From NCBI GenBank assembly GCA_005217565.1, contig SJCO01000021.1, positions 1-64,000 of the forward strand: DNA of 64,000 bases. The letters are read 5' to 3'. The position numbers and the translations under genes are program-made. The stretch is from Puteibacter caeruleilacunae (lineage in GTDB: Bacteria; Bacteroidota; Bacteroidia; Bacteroidales; Prolixibacteraceae). Positions 9,701 to 17,226 of the stretch are shown here, in pieces (within the stretch, counting starts at the first letter, position 1; every line of letters begins with the position of its first letter). The notes under the pieces are model-generated. The model worked only from the letters and a program-made list of their open reading frames with translations. It was not told the DNA's origin and made no database searches.

Positions 9701-10735
9701 GACATAGAACGGGTTTTTGAGCGTTTTTACCAAGTTGAGGAGCAGCAGGAAAGTAATCCTAGCTCGGGAATCGGACTTGCGTTTACCCGACAAATTGTGG
9801 AGCTGCACGGAGGTGATATATCAGTGAAGAGTAGGCAGGGAAAGGGAAGTGAATTTAAGATTGTATTGCCAAGACTTAGTGCCAAGGGGATTGAACAGTT
9901 GGAGCGTGTTGATCTGGAGGTTGATGTTGCATTGTATGACGAGCCTGTGAACCTTGAGCAGGTGGTTGGCCCTGAGACTGCTCCACGGATATTGTTGGTT
10001 GATGATAATACCGATTTGCTGGCTTTTGTTTCGGATGCGTTGAAAGAGGAGTACAGGATAATGGTGGCCGAGAATGGAAAAGAAGCCTTGTCGAATATTA
10101 ATGTGTTTGATCCTGAAATAATCATTTCTGATGTGATGATGCCTGAGATGAATGGATTGGAGCTGTGCCGATTGGTGAAAGGGGATGTAGAGACATCACA
10201 CATTTTAATGGTTTTATTGACCGCCAAAGAGACGCTTGAGGATCAGGAGGCAGGCCTGGAAAGTGGTGCCGATGTATATCTGTCAAAACCTTTTAGTATT
10301 CGTCAGTTGAAAGCTCAGTTGGCCAATTTATTTAAGCTGCGTGCAAGTCAGCATAAAGCGATCAGGGTATCGAAAGAGATTAAGACTGAGAAGTTATCAT
10401 TGTCGGGCGTTGATAAGCGCTTCTTAGATAAGGCTATTGAGCTGCTTAAAAAGCATCTTGATGAGAGTGATTATGGTGTAAATGAATTGTCGCGCGATAT
10501 GGGGATGAGTAAGAGTACATTGTACCGTAAGGTTATTGCGTTGACAGGGAGTGGTAGTAGTGACTTTATTAAGAGTATTCGTTTGAAGGAAGCAGCCGAT
10601 AAATTGCTACATGAGGATAAAACCGTTGCAGAGATAGCTTATAGTGTTGGATTTGCCAGTCCTTCTTATTTTGGAAACTGCTTTAAAGCTGAATTTGGCA
10701 TGTCGCCAGGTGAATATATCAAGCAAAATAGTTGA
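6740..10735 (+). CDS. Hybrid two-component system sensor/regulator (HTCS)
   Basis: 1331 residues in the standard one-protein arrangement. Signal peptide 1-22; a periplasmic double beta-propeller made of recurrent WIGT/LWFGT-type repeats (about 30-690); a Y_Y_Y-type immunoglobulin-like domain (about 700-770); a membrane span about 778-800; a histidine kinase with phospho-acceptor His836 in NVSHEFRTPLS and ATP-binding blocks (NLISNALKYS, DTGKGI, GIGLAF); a receiver with Asp1131 in ISDVMMPEMNG; and an AraC-type DNA-binding domain (about 1230-1331, ending FGMSPGEYIKQ). Family knowledge: such proteins bind a specific oligosaccharide in the periplasm and switch on the adjacent utilisation locus. 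The flanking GH88, PL8 and SusCD genes suggest a glycosaminoglycan-derived unsaturated disaccharide as inducer; this is inferred from context. Confidence 0.95.
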   Translation: MMRYLFYALVWFVWALSAPCYGQEQFNFKHVTVDDGLSHSRVYCTYQDQSGKVWIGTAQGLNCYDGSTVTNYLNSQDSTSIGITTVYKICEDVAGNIWVAGTGGVNRFDISSNGFVRYKVFEDESVWSILSDSQGNLWVGNSKGLYYFDREFDEFIRLSLSDEFTKPDGRNLMADIFEIAEGKLVISTLNRMHVLDVNSNRLSVVLFEEDLATLVARRWFRSFYKDSNNRIWACSIKNGLFELVEEENGYILKRRYGDVFKGNLVRSIVEDEDKNLWVSTYKGLVLIRPNQEIVNIRPDNSNPSSLSNISVLTSMKDRNGNLWFGTYHGGVNIYRKSNNYFSIIRPRQIDDSIIDNVIRGIVSDKAGNIYFGTQASGVIVQSAKDKSLSSLDFPAIKETNIHCMCLDKTGSVWIGTHRNGIFRYNPVSKKLSKVKDVNPFHASISDMLCDSKGDIWVGTQRDGLYKYASRGEQFGSPQLVRKQETNSVIVRLYNFNDSIIFVGGSEGIVCVAKSNGEKLDRELFLKGIGDSYLGMISSIHVDKEENIWIGTSGNGLYRFGSSKESFKRFSTLDGLVNNNVQGIQEDKFGFIWISTNKGLMRFRKNFTDISVYNVNNGLPVNQFGIVAQMKDKNDRLYFGSINGAVHFNPEIIEEDNIASPVLITDVKVLNKSITYNMLNGQRYYDGEKWGDLKLKNFQNSFSIDFVTYYYGGKEDPTYEYRLKGLDKEWMKTRSRSVNYHSVPSGEYEFELRVAVSGGKWNYLEQPLKITVEKIWWITGEAIALYIVVLVVLFLLIQKVLADRMKIKNEIRLSSLEREKEKELNQLKLRFFTNVSHEFRTPLSLISGPLENLKEEVTNEDHLKLLDIASRNSQRLLQLVNNILDFRKAEQNFLKLKLVQSDIGAFIESHLNAFRALAGKRKIALRLEISDEVGLWVFDPDKMGSVLYNLISNALKYSDIGDEVTVRCGGKESLEISVIDTGKGIAEKDIERVFERFYQVEEQQESNPSSGIGLAFTRQIVELHGGDISVKSRQGKGSEFKIVLPRLSAKGIEQLERVDLEVDVALYDEPVNLEQVVGPETAPRILLVDDNTDLLAFVSDALKEEYRIMVAENGKEALSNINVFDPEIIISDVMMPEMNGLELCRLVKGDVETSHILMVLLTAKETLEDQEAGLESGADVYLSKPFSIRQLKAQLANLFKLRASQHKAIRVSKEIKTEKLSLSGVDKRFLDKAIELLKKHLDESDYGVNELSRDMGMSKSTLYRKVIALTGSGSSDFIKSIRLKEAADKLLHEDKTVAEIAYSVGFASPSYFGNCFKAEFGMSPGEYIKQNS

Positions 10736-10758
10736 TTTTTATTGAAAATAGTTGTTTT

Positions 10759-10787
10759 CTGAAAGCCCCGCATAGCGAGGCTTTCAG
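10759..10787 (+). terminator. Hairpin after the HTCS gene
   Basis: Nine-bp perfect inverted repeat CTGAAAGCC / GGCTTTCAG 24 bp after the stop. The T tract is weak, so termination may be partial. Confidence 0.6.
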
Positions 10788-10910
10788 CGTTTCGTGATCT
10801 TATATTTATAGGTTGTGAATTCATTTTTACATGTGCTGACCTCAGATTTCATCATCTTGATTGAATCCTTATATCCATAGTTTTAATAGCTACTTAGTTT
10901 TGATTCCTGT

Positions 10911-10965
10911 TCTTCGCTACGTCGGAGACCAAATCTTAAAATCTAATTATCTAAAGATCAACTAA
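10911..10965 (+). promoter_or_regulatory. Leader element: short hairpin plus AATCTAA repeats (copy 1)
   Basis: Stem TCTTC/GGAGA with an 8-nt loop, then CCAAATC and A-rich AATCTAA-like words running to the start codon. A very similar layout occurs at 12263 and a related one at 27959, so it looks like a shared 5' untranslated leader. Role unknown; translation control or mRNA stability are possible. Confidence 0.4.
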
Positions 10966-10969
10966 ACAG

Positions 10970-12223
10970 ATGAACTGGCGTTTTTTGAGCATAGCAATAG
11001 TGTTGCAACTGAGTGTTTTGGTAATGTCAAGTTGTGACTATAACGAACGGACAATTCGTAGCAAGGTTGTTGACGTTGCAGAAGCTCAATACACAAAGAT
11101 AAACAGACAATTACATTCTACCCGAAGAGTCCCTAAGTCGGTTTATGCCGATGGCAGGTTAAAGACTGTTGATGTTTTTGATTGGACTGGTGGTTTTTTT
11201 GCTGGCAGTTTGTGGTACTTGTATGAATTGTCGGAGGATGATTATTGGAAGGGGCAGGCTGTAGAGTGGACGAAAGAGCTTTCTCCTGTTCAGTATTTTT
11301 CAGGAACGCATGATGTGGGGTTCATTATCGGTTGTAGTTATGGTGTGGGGTATCGCATGACGCACAATAAAGATTATGAAGCGATAATAATTCAGACTGC
11401 AGAGTCGTTGTTGGAGCGATATAATGCAAATACTGAGTGTGTTAAATCGTGGAATTATCGACAATCGTGGGATAATGTAGATTGGTTTTTTCCTGTGATT
11501 GTTGATAATATGGTGACATTGGAGGTATTGTTTAAAGCATCAGAGTTAACTGGAAATCTTAAATATCGCGATGTAGCAATAAAGCATGCTAATACTACCA
11601 TAAAGAATCATTATCGAAGTGATTATTCATCGTACCATGTGGTGAATTATGATGGTGAAACGGGTGAGGTTTTACATAGAGCATCCTACCAGGGATATGC
11701 CGATGAATCGAGCTGGTCGCGCGGACAAGCATGGGGATTGTATGGTTTTGTAATGTGTTATCGGGAAACTGGAGAGCAGGCTTATTTAAGGCACGCTGAA
11801 GGAGTTGCCGACTATATAATAAGTAATCTGAAGCAATATGATGATTTGATTCCTTATTGGGATTTTAGGGTGAATGATTCCGCCTTAGTGCCTGAATGGG
11901 ATGTTACACAAATGAAGAACAGGGATATTCCAAAGGATGCATCTTCTGCTTCAATTGTTGCTTCTGCATTACTTGAACTAAGTACTTTTTCTTCAAAGGG
12001 AGAGGAGTACTCGTCTTTCGCAAATGATTTGCTGGAAGAGCTTTCTAAGCCAGGGTATCTGGCCACTTCGAAAGAAGATAACTATTTCATCTTAAAGCAT
12101 AGTGTGGGGAGTGTGCCTCATGATGGGGATGTGGATCGTCCTTCAAGCTTTGCCGACTACTACTTCCTCGAGGCCTTGTGTAGAAGGAAGGAGCTAACAA
12201 AACATAAAAAGATAAACTATTAA
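10970..12223 (+). CDS. GH88 unsaturated glucuronyl hydrolase, lipoprotein form
   Basis: 417 residues. Same family and reaction as the product at 5477. N-terminal lipobox VMSSC (Cys22), so it is expected to be membrane-anchored. Family aspartates are Asp115 in GTHDVGF and Asp179 in VIVDNMV; the ESSWSRGQAWGLYG block is also present. An insertion of about 20 residues in the last third (around 295-315, WDVTQMKNRDIPKDAS) is not in the first GH88. It sits between the HTCS and SusC genes, with about 100 bp to SusC that hold a leader element. Two GH88 enzymes in one locus suggest division of labour between periplasm and membrane surface, or between sulfation patterns; neither can be decided from sequence. 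Confidence 0.92.
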   Translation: MNWRFLSIAIVLQLSVLVMSSCDYNERTIRSKVVDVAEAQYTKINRQLHSTRRVPKSVYADGRLKTVDVFDWTGGFFAGSLWYLYELSEDDYWKGQAVEWTKELSPVQYFSGTHDVGFIIGCSYGVGYRMTHNKDYEAIIIQTAESLLERYNANTECVKSWNYRQSWDNVDWFFPVIVDNMVTLEVLFKASELTGNLKYRDVAIKHANTTIKNHYRSDYSSYHVVNYDGETGEVLHRASYQGYADESSWSRGQAWGLYGFVMCYRETGEQAYLRHAEGVADYIISNLKQYDDLIPYWDFRVNDSALVPEWDVTQMKNRDIPKDASSASIVASALLELSTFSSKGEEYSSFANDLLEELSKPGYLATSKEDNYFILKHSVGSVPHDGDVDRPSSFADYYFLEALCRRKELTKHKKINY

Positions 12224-12262
12224 GGTTCGATCTTCTGCTTTTGCGGTGCAGAAAGATCAGGG

Positions 12263-12320
12263 TCTTCGCTAAGTAGGAGACTTAATCTTTAAATCGAATA
12301 ATCTATAAATCTAAAAATCT
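12263..12320 (+). promoter_or_regulatory. Leader element copy 2, before susC
   Basis: Stem TCTTC/GGAGA (12263-12280), then CTTAATC and three AATCTA-type words leading to the susC start. Same design as the element at 10911, with the same stem sequence and loop length. Confidence 0.4.
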
Positions 12321-12329
12321 TTGAAACAA

Positions 12330-15300
12330 ATGAAACAGAACAATTTCTTGCGATCAGGATTACTACTGGTGTTGATGGGATTGCTGGTACATGTTTCTTT
12401 TGCACAAACCAATAGTGTGAAAGGTAATGTTACAGATGGCGCCGGAGAACCTATTCCTGGAGTGAATGTGATTGAAAAGGGAACTACTAATGGGGTGATA
12501 ACCGATTTGGATGGAAATTATACCATTGAAGTGGGAAGTGAAGGAACATTATTGTTTTCATTTATTGGATTTACTTCTTCTGAAGTAGCTATTAATGGGC
12601 AAAAGACGATTAATGTTGTAATGAAAGAGGATGTAATTGGACTGGATGAGGTGGTTGCAGTTGGTTACGCAACACAGAAGAAGGTTAACCTTACTGGTTC
12701 GGTTGCAGTGGTGTCAGAGAAAGAGCTGGATGCACGTCCTATTACAAGTATATCTCAGGTGTTTTCGGGAACAGCTGCAGGTGTGCAGGTAACGCAGGCC
12801 GATGGACAACCAGGACGTGATGGTGCTACCATTCGTATTCGCGGGGTTGGGACCTTAAATGATGCTGATCCTTTGGTGCTGATCGATGGAGTGGCTGCAT
12901 CAATGAGTGATGTTAATCCTAACGATATTGAAAGCATGTCGGTATTGAAAGATGCTGCGTCGGCTGCTATCTATGGATCGCGTGCTGCTAATGGTGTAAT
13001 TTTAATTACTACAAAGAAAGGAAAAGCTGGTCAGTTGAAGGTTAACTATAATGGATATGTTGGTTTTCAGACAGCAACCAGGATGATGGATTATCTTTCT
13101 GATTTTCCTACCTATATGGAAATGAACAATGAGTTTGCCAACTACTATGGTGAAGATGAAATTGCTGAATGGCGCGAGAATTCTGATGATCAGTTGCGTT
13201 ATCCTAATGTTGACTGGGTTGATATTATTTATGGAAACACTGGTGTTGTGCGTTCTCATTCGGTAAGCGTTATTGGAGGTGGAGAAAGAAATCGTTATAA
13301 CTTTTCTGCCGGATATTTGAGTCAGGATGGTATTATGCCTGCTAATGAGGCCAGACGTTATAATTTAAGACTTAACTGGGAGGCTGATATTAAAAAGAAC
13401 TTACAGTTTGGTGCTAATATCTCAGGATCATGGAAGGATATTGAGGATCCGAATGCAGGTGGTGCCTGGGGAATTCTTCCTGGTATTCCATACGAAAAAG
13501 ATGAACTTGGTCGCTATGGTTACTCACAGGCTTTTGCTGGTGGTACGGTTGATAATCCGCGTGCTTCATGGGAGAATAAGTTTGATAAAGATAGAGATTT
13601 AAAGTTGTTGGCTAAGTTGTATTTGAACTGGGAGATTATTGCCGGACTTAAATACTCAGGAAACTTTGCTGTGAAGTTTAATAATAGCTTTGTGCGTTCC
13701 TTTAATGGATATTATGAGCTTTGGAATTTCAAGAGTAATGAAATCCAAAAAACAACAGGTAAAAGATCGGCATCAAATAAAAATGCTGAAAACTATACAT
13801 TGACCAATTTCCATACCTTGAATTATAGCAAGTCTTTTGGTGATCATAACCTTACAGCATTGGCTGGTATGAGTTTAGAGGAGTATCGATCTGACAGCTT
13901 TAATGGTAGTATTCAGGGATTCCCAAATAATGAAATTCAAGTACTGGGAGTAGGTCTTGAGAATGCTTCAGTTGGAGGTAATGCATCAGAGTGGGCATTA
14001 TTGTCGTACTTTGGAAGGGTGAACTACGATTATGCGGGAAAATATTTGTTTGAAGCAAACCTGCGTTATGATGGTTCTTCGCGCTTTAAGAGTGGCAATA
14101 AGTGGGGAGCTTTCCCTTCGTTCTCGCTAGGATGGCGTATCTCAGAAGAAGACTTTATGGCGAATATTTCATGGTTGGATAACCTGAAGCTACGTGGATC
14201 ATGGGGAAAATTGGGTAACCAGAATATTGGAACTTATCCTTACCAGTCGACTTATTCTTTAGGTCAGAACTACTCTTTAGGTGGAGTGATTTATCCAGGT
14301 GTGGCAAGTACTGCTTTGGTTGATTCTGATATTACCTGGGAGACTACTGCCTCGAGTAATGTTGGTGTTGATGCTACATTGTTTGGAAAACTAAATGTTA
14401 CTGCAGAATATTTCCATCGCTTAACGGAAGATATTCTTGTGAAAATGAAGGTGCCTAAAACACTGGGCGACAAAGCTAATCCGGTGGTGAACTTTGCTAA
14501 CGTGAAGAATACTGGTTGGGAAGTAGCTGTAAGCTATAAGGATGAAATTGGTAAACTGAAGTATAATGTTGGTTTCAATATTAGTCGCGTGAAGAATGAG
14601 GTGACTAAATACCTGGGTGATATTCAGGATTTAGGAAATTACATCACGCAGGAAGGTCTTCCTTATAACTCAATGTATGGTTATGTGTGTACTGGTATTA
14701 TCAGATCGCAGGAGGAGTTGGATGAGTTGAATGCAAATGCACAAGAGCTTTCGGGTAATGCAGGTGCGTATTATATCAGTAGTGCAACTAATCCGGGAGC
14801 ATTGAAATATGAGGACTTGGATGGTAATGGTATTATCGATTCAAACGACCGTAAAGTGATTGGTAATGTGATTCCTAAGTATAGCTTTGGATTTAATGTT
14901 GGTGCTGAATATAAGGGATTTGATTTTAGTGCATTATTCCAGGGAATTGAAGGTAAAGATAGTTACTTGAGTGGAGCTGGAGTTGTTCCGTTTGGAGCTA
15001 ATGGAGATCGTGGTCAGGTTCCACTAAAGTGGGTGGATAATTATTGGACTCCAGAGCGCACTGATGCTCCTTTACCAGCACTTTGGCATGTTAAAAAGTA
15101 TAGTCCAAATACTTATTTCTCAACTTTCTGGAAGCAGGATGCGTCGTTTATCCGTTTGAAGTCGCTACAGTTAGGTTATACGCTTCCTAAGTCGGTGCTT
15201 GAGGTTATCGGACTACAAAAAGCAAGGGTTTATGTGAATGGAGAGAATCTGGTTACATGGACTGATTTCGAAGGATTTGATCCTGAAAGAGGTATGACTA

Positions 15301-15362
15301 CCACTGGGATTAATTATCCAAACGTAAAGACTGTTTCATTCGGTGTTCAAGTTACATTCTAA
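12330..15362 (+). CDS. SusC-type TonB-dependent outer-membrane receptor (GAG locus)
   Basis: 1010 residues from the ATG at 12330; a TTG nine bases upstream is in frame but less likely. Signal peptide to about residue 26 (VSFAQ). Then a carboxypeptidase-regulatory-like domain (VKGNVTDGAGEPIPGVNV, about 32-105), TonB-box-like region, plug domain (about 120-230, with ISQVFSGTAAGVQV and ATIRIRGVGTL) and a beta-barrel ending in an aromatic residue (FGVQVTF). SusC proteins import oligosaccharides with a SusD lid. It has no STN domain before the regulatory-like domain, which fits control by a hybrid two-component system. That contrasts with the two receptors at 39711 and 52501. SusD follows after 13 bp. 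Confidence 0.95.
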   Translation: MKQNNFLRSGLLLVLMGLLVHVSFAQTNSVKGNVTDGAGEPIPGVNVIEKGTTNGVITDLDGNYTIEVGSEGTLLFSFIGFTSSEVAINGQKTINVVMKEDVIGLDEVVAVGYATQKKVNLTGSVAVVSEKELDARPITSISQVFSGTAAGVQVTQADGQPGRDGATIRIRGVGTLNDADPLVLIDGVAASMSDVNPNDIESMSVLKDAASAAIYGSRAANGVILITTKKGKAGQLKVNYNGYVGFQTATRMMDYLSDFPTYMEMNNEFANYYGEDEIAEWRENSDDQLRYPNVDWVDIIYGNTGVVRSHSVSVIGGGERNRYNFSAGYLSQDGIMPANEARRYNLRLNWEADIKKNLQFGANISGSWKDIEDPNAGGAWGILPGIPYEKDELGRYGYSQAFAGGTVDNPRASWENKFDKDRDLKLLAKLYLNWEIIAGLKYSGNFAVKFNNSFVRSFNGYYELWNFKSNEIQKTTGKRSASNKNAENYTLTNFHTLNYSKSFGDHNLTALAGMSLEEYRSDSFNGSIQGFPNNEIQVLGVGLENASVGGNASEWALLSYFGRVNYDYAGKYLFEANLRYDGSSRFKSGNKWGAFPSFSLGWRISEEDFMANISWLDNLKLRGSWGKLGNQNIGTYPYQSTYSLGQNYSLGGVIYPGVASTALVDSDITWETTASSNVGVDATLFGKLNVTAEYFHRLTEDILVKMKVPKTLGDKANPVVNFANVKNTGWEVAVSYKDEIGKLKYNVGFNISRVKNEVTKYLGDIQDLGNYITQEGLPYNSMYGYVCTGIIRSQEELDELNANAQELSGNAGAYYISSATNPGALKYEDLDGNGIIDSNDRKVIGNVIPKYSFGFNVGAEYKGFDFSALFQGIEGKDSYLSGAGVVPFGANGDRGQVPLKWVDNYWTPERTDAPLPALWHVKKYSPNTYFSTFWKQDASFIRLKSLQLGYTLPKSVLEVIGLQKARVYVNGENLVTWTDFEGFDPERGMTTTGINYPNVKTVSFGVQVTF

Positions 15363-15375
15363 AAAATAGAGAAAA

Positions 15376-16989
15376 ATGAAGTCAAATATTATATATACAC
15401 TTATCATCTGTTTGTTCTTTGCATCGTGTGATGATGTACTAGACAAGCAACCTTTGGATGTATTGGCGGAGTCTAATTTTTGGAAGACGCCTGCTAATGC
15501 GCAAGATGCTTTAATTGGATGCTATGACGCCATGCAACGTGGAGATCACTCCAGTACTTCAGTGGTGTACGATTTGTGGGCTTTACGTGATGTGTTAACT
15601 CCTTTAGCTATGAGTCGTGGTGCAGCGTATAATGCCATTTCAGAAGGATTGGCCGATCCTACCAACGGTGTGTTTGCTAATACCTGGGCTGATTTGTATC
15701 GTGGTGTTGTTCGTTGTAACGACTTGTTGGATCATATAGATGCCATTGATTTTGCGGGTGATGATGCTTCGAAAAATCAGATTATAGCAGAAGCTTATTT
15801 CCTAAGAGCAATGTTCTATTATGCATTGGTTGATTGTTATGGTGATGTACCGTTGATCTTGCATATGCAGACGATTGCTGAGTCGCAGGTACCACGTAAT
15901 CCTATGTCGGAGGTTATTGCAGCAATGAATACCGACTTGCAATTTGCGATTGATAAGCTACCTACTTCTTATGATTCAAGTAATGTTGGTCGCGCTACTA
16001 AAGGAGCGGCATTGGCTTTGGATGTAAAGTATAAGATGCTTACGAAAGATTGGGCGGGGGCTGCTGCCAGTGCCGAGCAAATTATGGGTCTTGGATATGC
16101 ACTGCAAGCGTCGTTCCCTGATGTGTTCGCATTGGATAATGAGAATAACTCAGAGGTGATCTACGATATTCAGTTCCTGGGTGGTGCTGTTGGAGAAGGC
16201 AATATCTTTGATAAGTTGTACAACAACCGTTCAACGCAGACCAATGGGTGGTCGCAGATTAATCCTGCACAGTATTTGGTGAATATGTATGAAGTGATTG
16301 ATGACAATCCTACTTATACTAAAGATGGAAAAATAGCACAAGAGGTATATGATTATTTTGAAGGACGTGATCCTCGTATGGATTGGACTATCCTTCGTCC
16401 GGGTGCTTATGTTTTGGATAAGAAGGGGAAAATGGCTTTGTATCCTTATAAGGTTACGAGTTTTACCCATAGTATAACAGGGCTGACTTTACGTAAAAAT
16501 ATGCTGACGGGTGTGGATGGTCGTGCCTGGGATTCTCCTAATAACTGGATTGTTTTCCGTTTGGCTGATATCATGCTTAATTATGCTGAAGCTAAAACTC
16601 AGGCTTTGTATGGTGACGGTGCAGTTGTGACAGAGAGTTCAATCTATAGTATGGTGAATCAGATTAGAGAGCGTGCTTCTGATCAGCTGCCTACTTATGA
16701 AGCTGGATCTCTTACCAAAGAGGAGATGTTGGAGCATATTTACACTGAGCGTGTTAGAGAATTGGCATTTGAAGGTTGGTTGTATACCGATTATCGTCGT
16801 TGGGGATGGATTGCTCAAAACGACGGGTATGAGTTGTTAGGAATGAAGATAACTTCAAGCATGACTACATTGGGTACGGAGCCTTTACAAACAAGAACGT
16901 ATTCAGAATACATGAACTTGTGGGCTATCCCGCAATCAGAAAGAGAAGTAAATCCGCAATTGACGCAGAATAATGGTTATGCGCAATAA
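15376..16989 (+). CDS. SusD/RagB-type surface lipoprotein (GAG locus)
   Basis: 537 residues. Lipobox FFASC (Cys18) followed by the usual DDVLDKQPLD, with helical TPR-like segments throughout, including NQIIAEAYFLRAMFYYALVD (about 133-152). The C-terminal RxxELAFEGWLYTDYRRWG block and a final NPQLTQNNGY are typical of the family. It forms the glycan-binding lid over the adjacent SusC. It starts 13 bp after susC and ends at a strong terminator, so the pair is one transcript unit. Confidence 0.95.
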   Translation: MKSNIIYTLIICLFFASCDDVLDKQPLDVLAESNFWKTPANAQDALIGCYDAMQRGDHSSTSVVYDLWALRDVLTPLAMSRGAAYNAISEGLADPTNGVFANTWADLYRGVVRCNDLLDHIDAIDFAGDDASKNQIIAEAYFLRAMFYYALVDCYGDVPLILHMQTIAESQVPRNPMSEVIAAMNTDLQFAIDKLPTSYDSSNVGRATKGAALALDVKYKMLTKDWAGAAASAEQIMGLGYALQASFPDVFALDNENNSEVIYDIQFLGGAVGEGNIFDKLYNNRSTQTNGWSQINPAQYLVNMYEVIDDNPTYTKDGKIAQEVYDYFEGRDPRMDWTILRPGAYVLDKKGKMALYPYKVTSFTHSITGLTLRKNMLTGVDGRAWDSPNNWIVFRLADIMLNYAEAKTQALYGDGAVVTESSIYSMVNQIRERASDQLPTYEAGSLTKEEMLEHIYTERVRELAFEGWLYTDYRRWGWIAQNDGYELLGMKITSSMTTLGTEPLQTRTYSEYMNLWAIPQSEREVNPQLTQNNGYAQ

Positions 16990-17006
16990 TTAGGACGTTT
17001 GATATT

Positions 17007-17064
17007 AAGGAATCAGAGGTGCCGGTTTTTTTCCACATTCCGGCCCTTTGCATTCCTTTTTTTA
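17007..17064 (+). terminator. Terminator after susD
   Basis: AAGGAAT (17007) pairs with ATTCCTT (17052), with an inner GCCGG/CCGGC pairing, followed by seven T residues. Confidence 0.7.
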
Positions 17065-17226
17065 TTTTAGCGTATTGAGCTATAATTGTTGTGGGTATAC
17101 CAGTACATTATAGGGGGAAAATCCTCCTGTTTCGATACCAGTGAATGATTTGTGATATGATGAGAATGATTTTAGCTACTGGTATTTTGATATTCACCAT
17201 ACTTTTACAGAAAAAGAATCTTAGAC

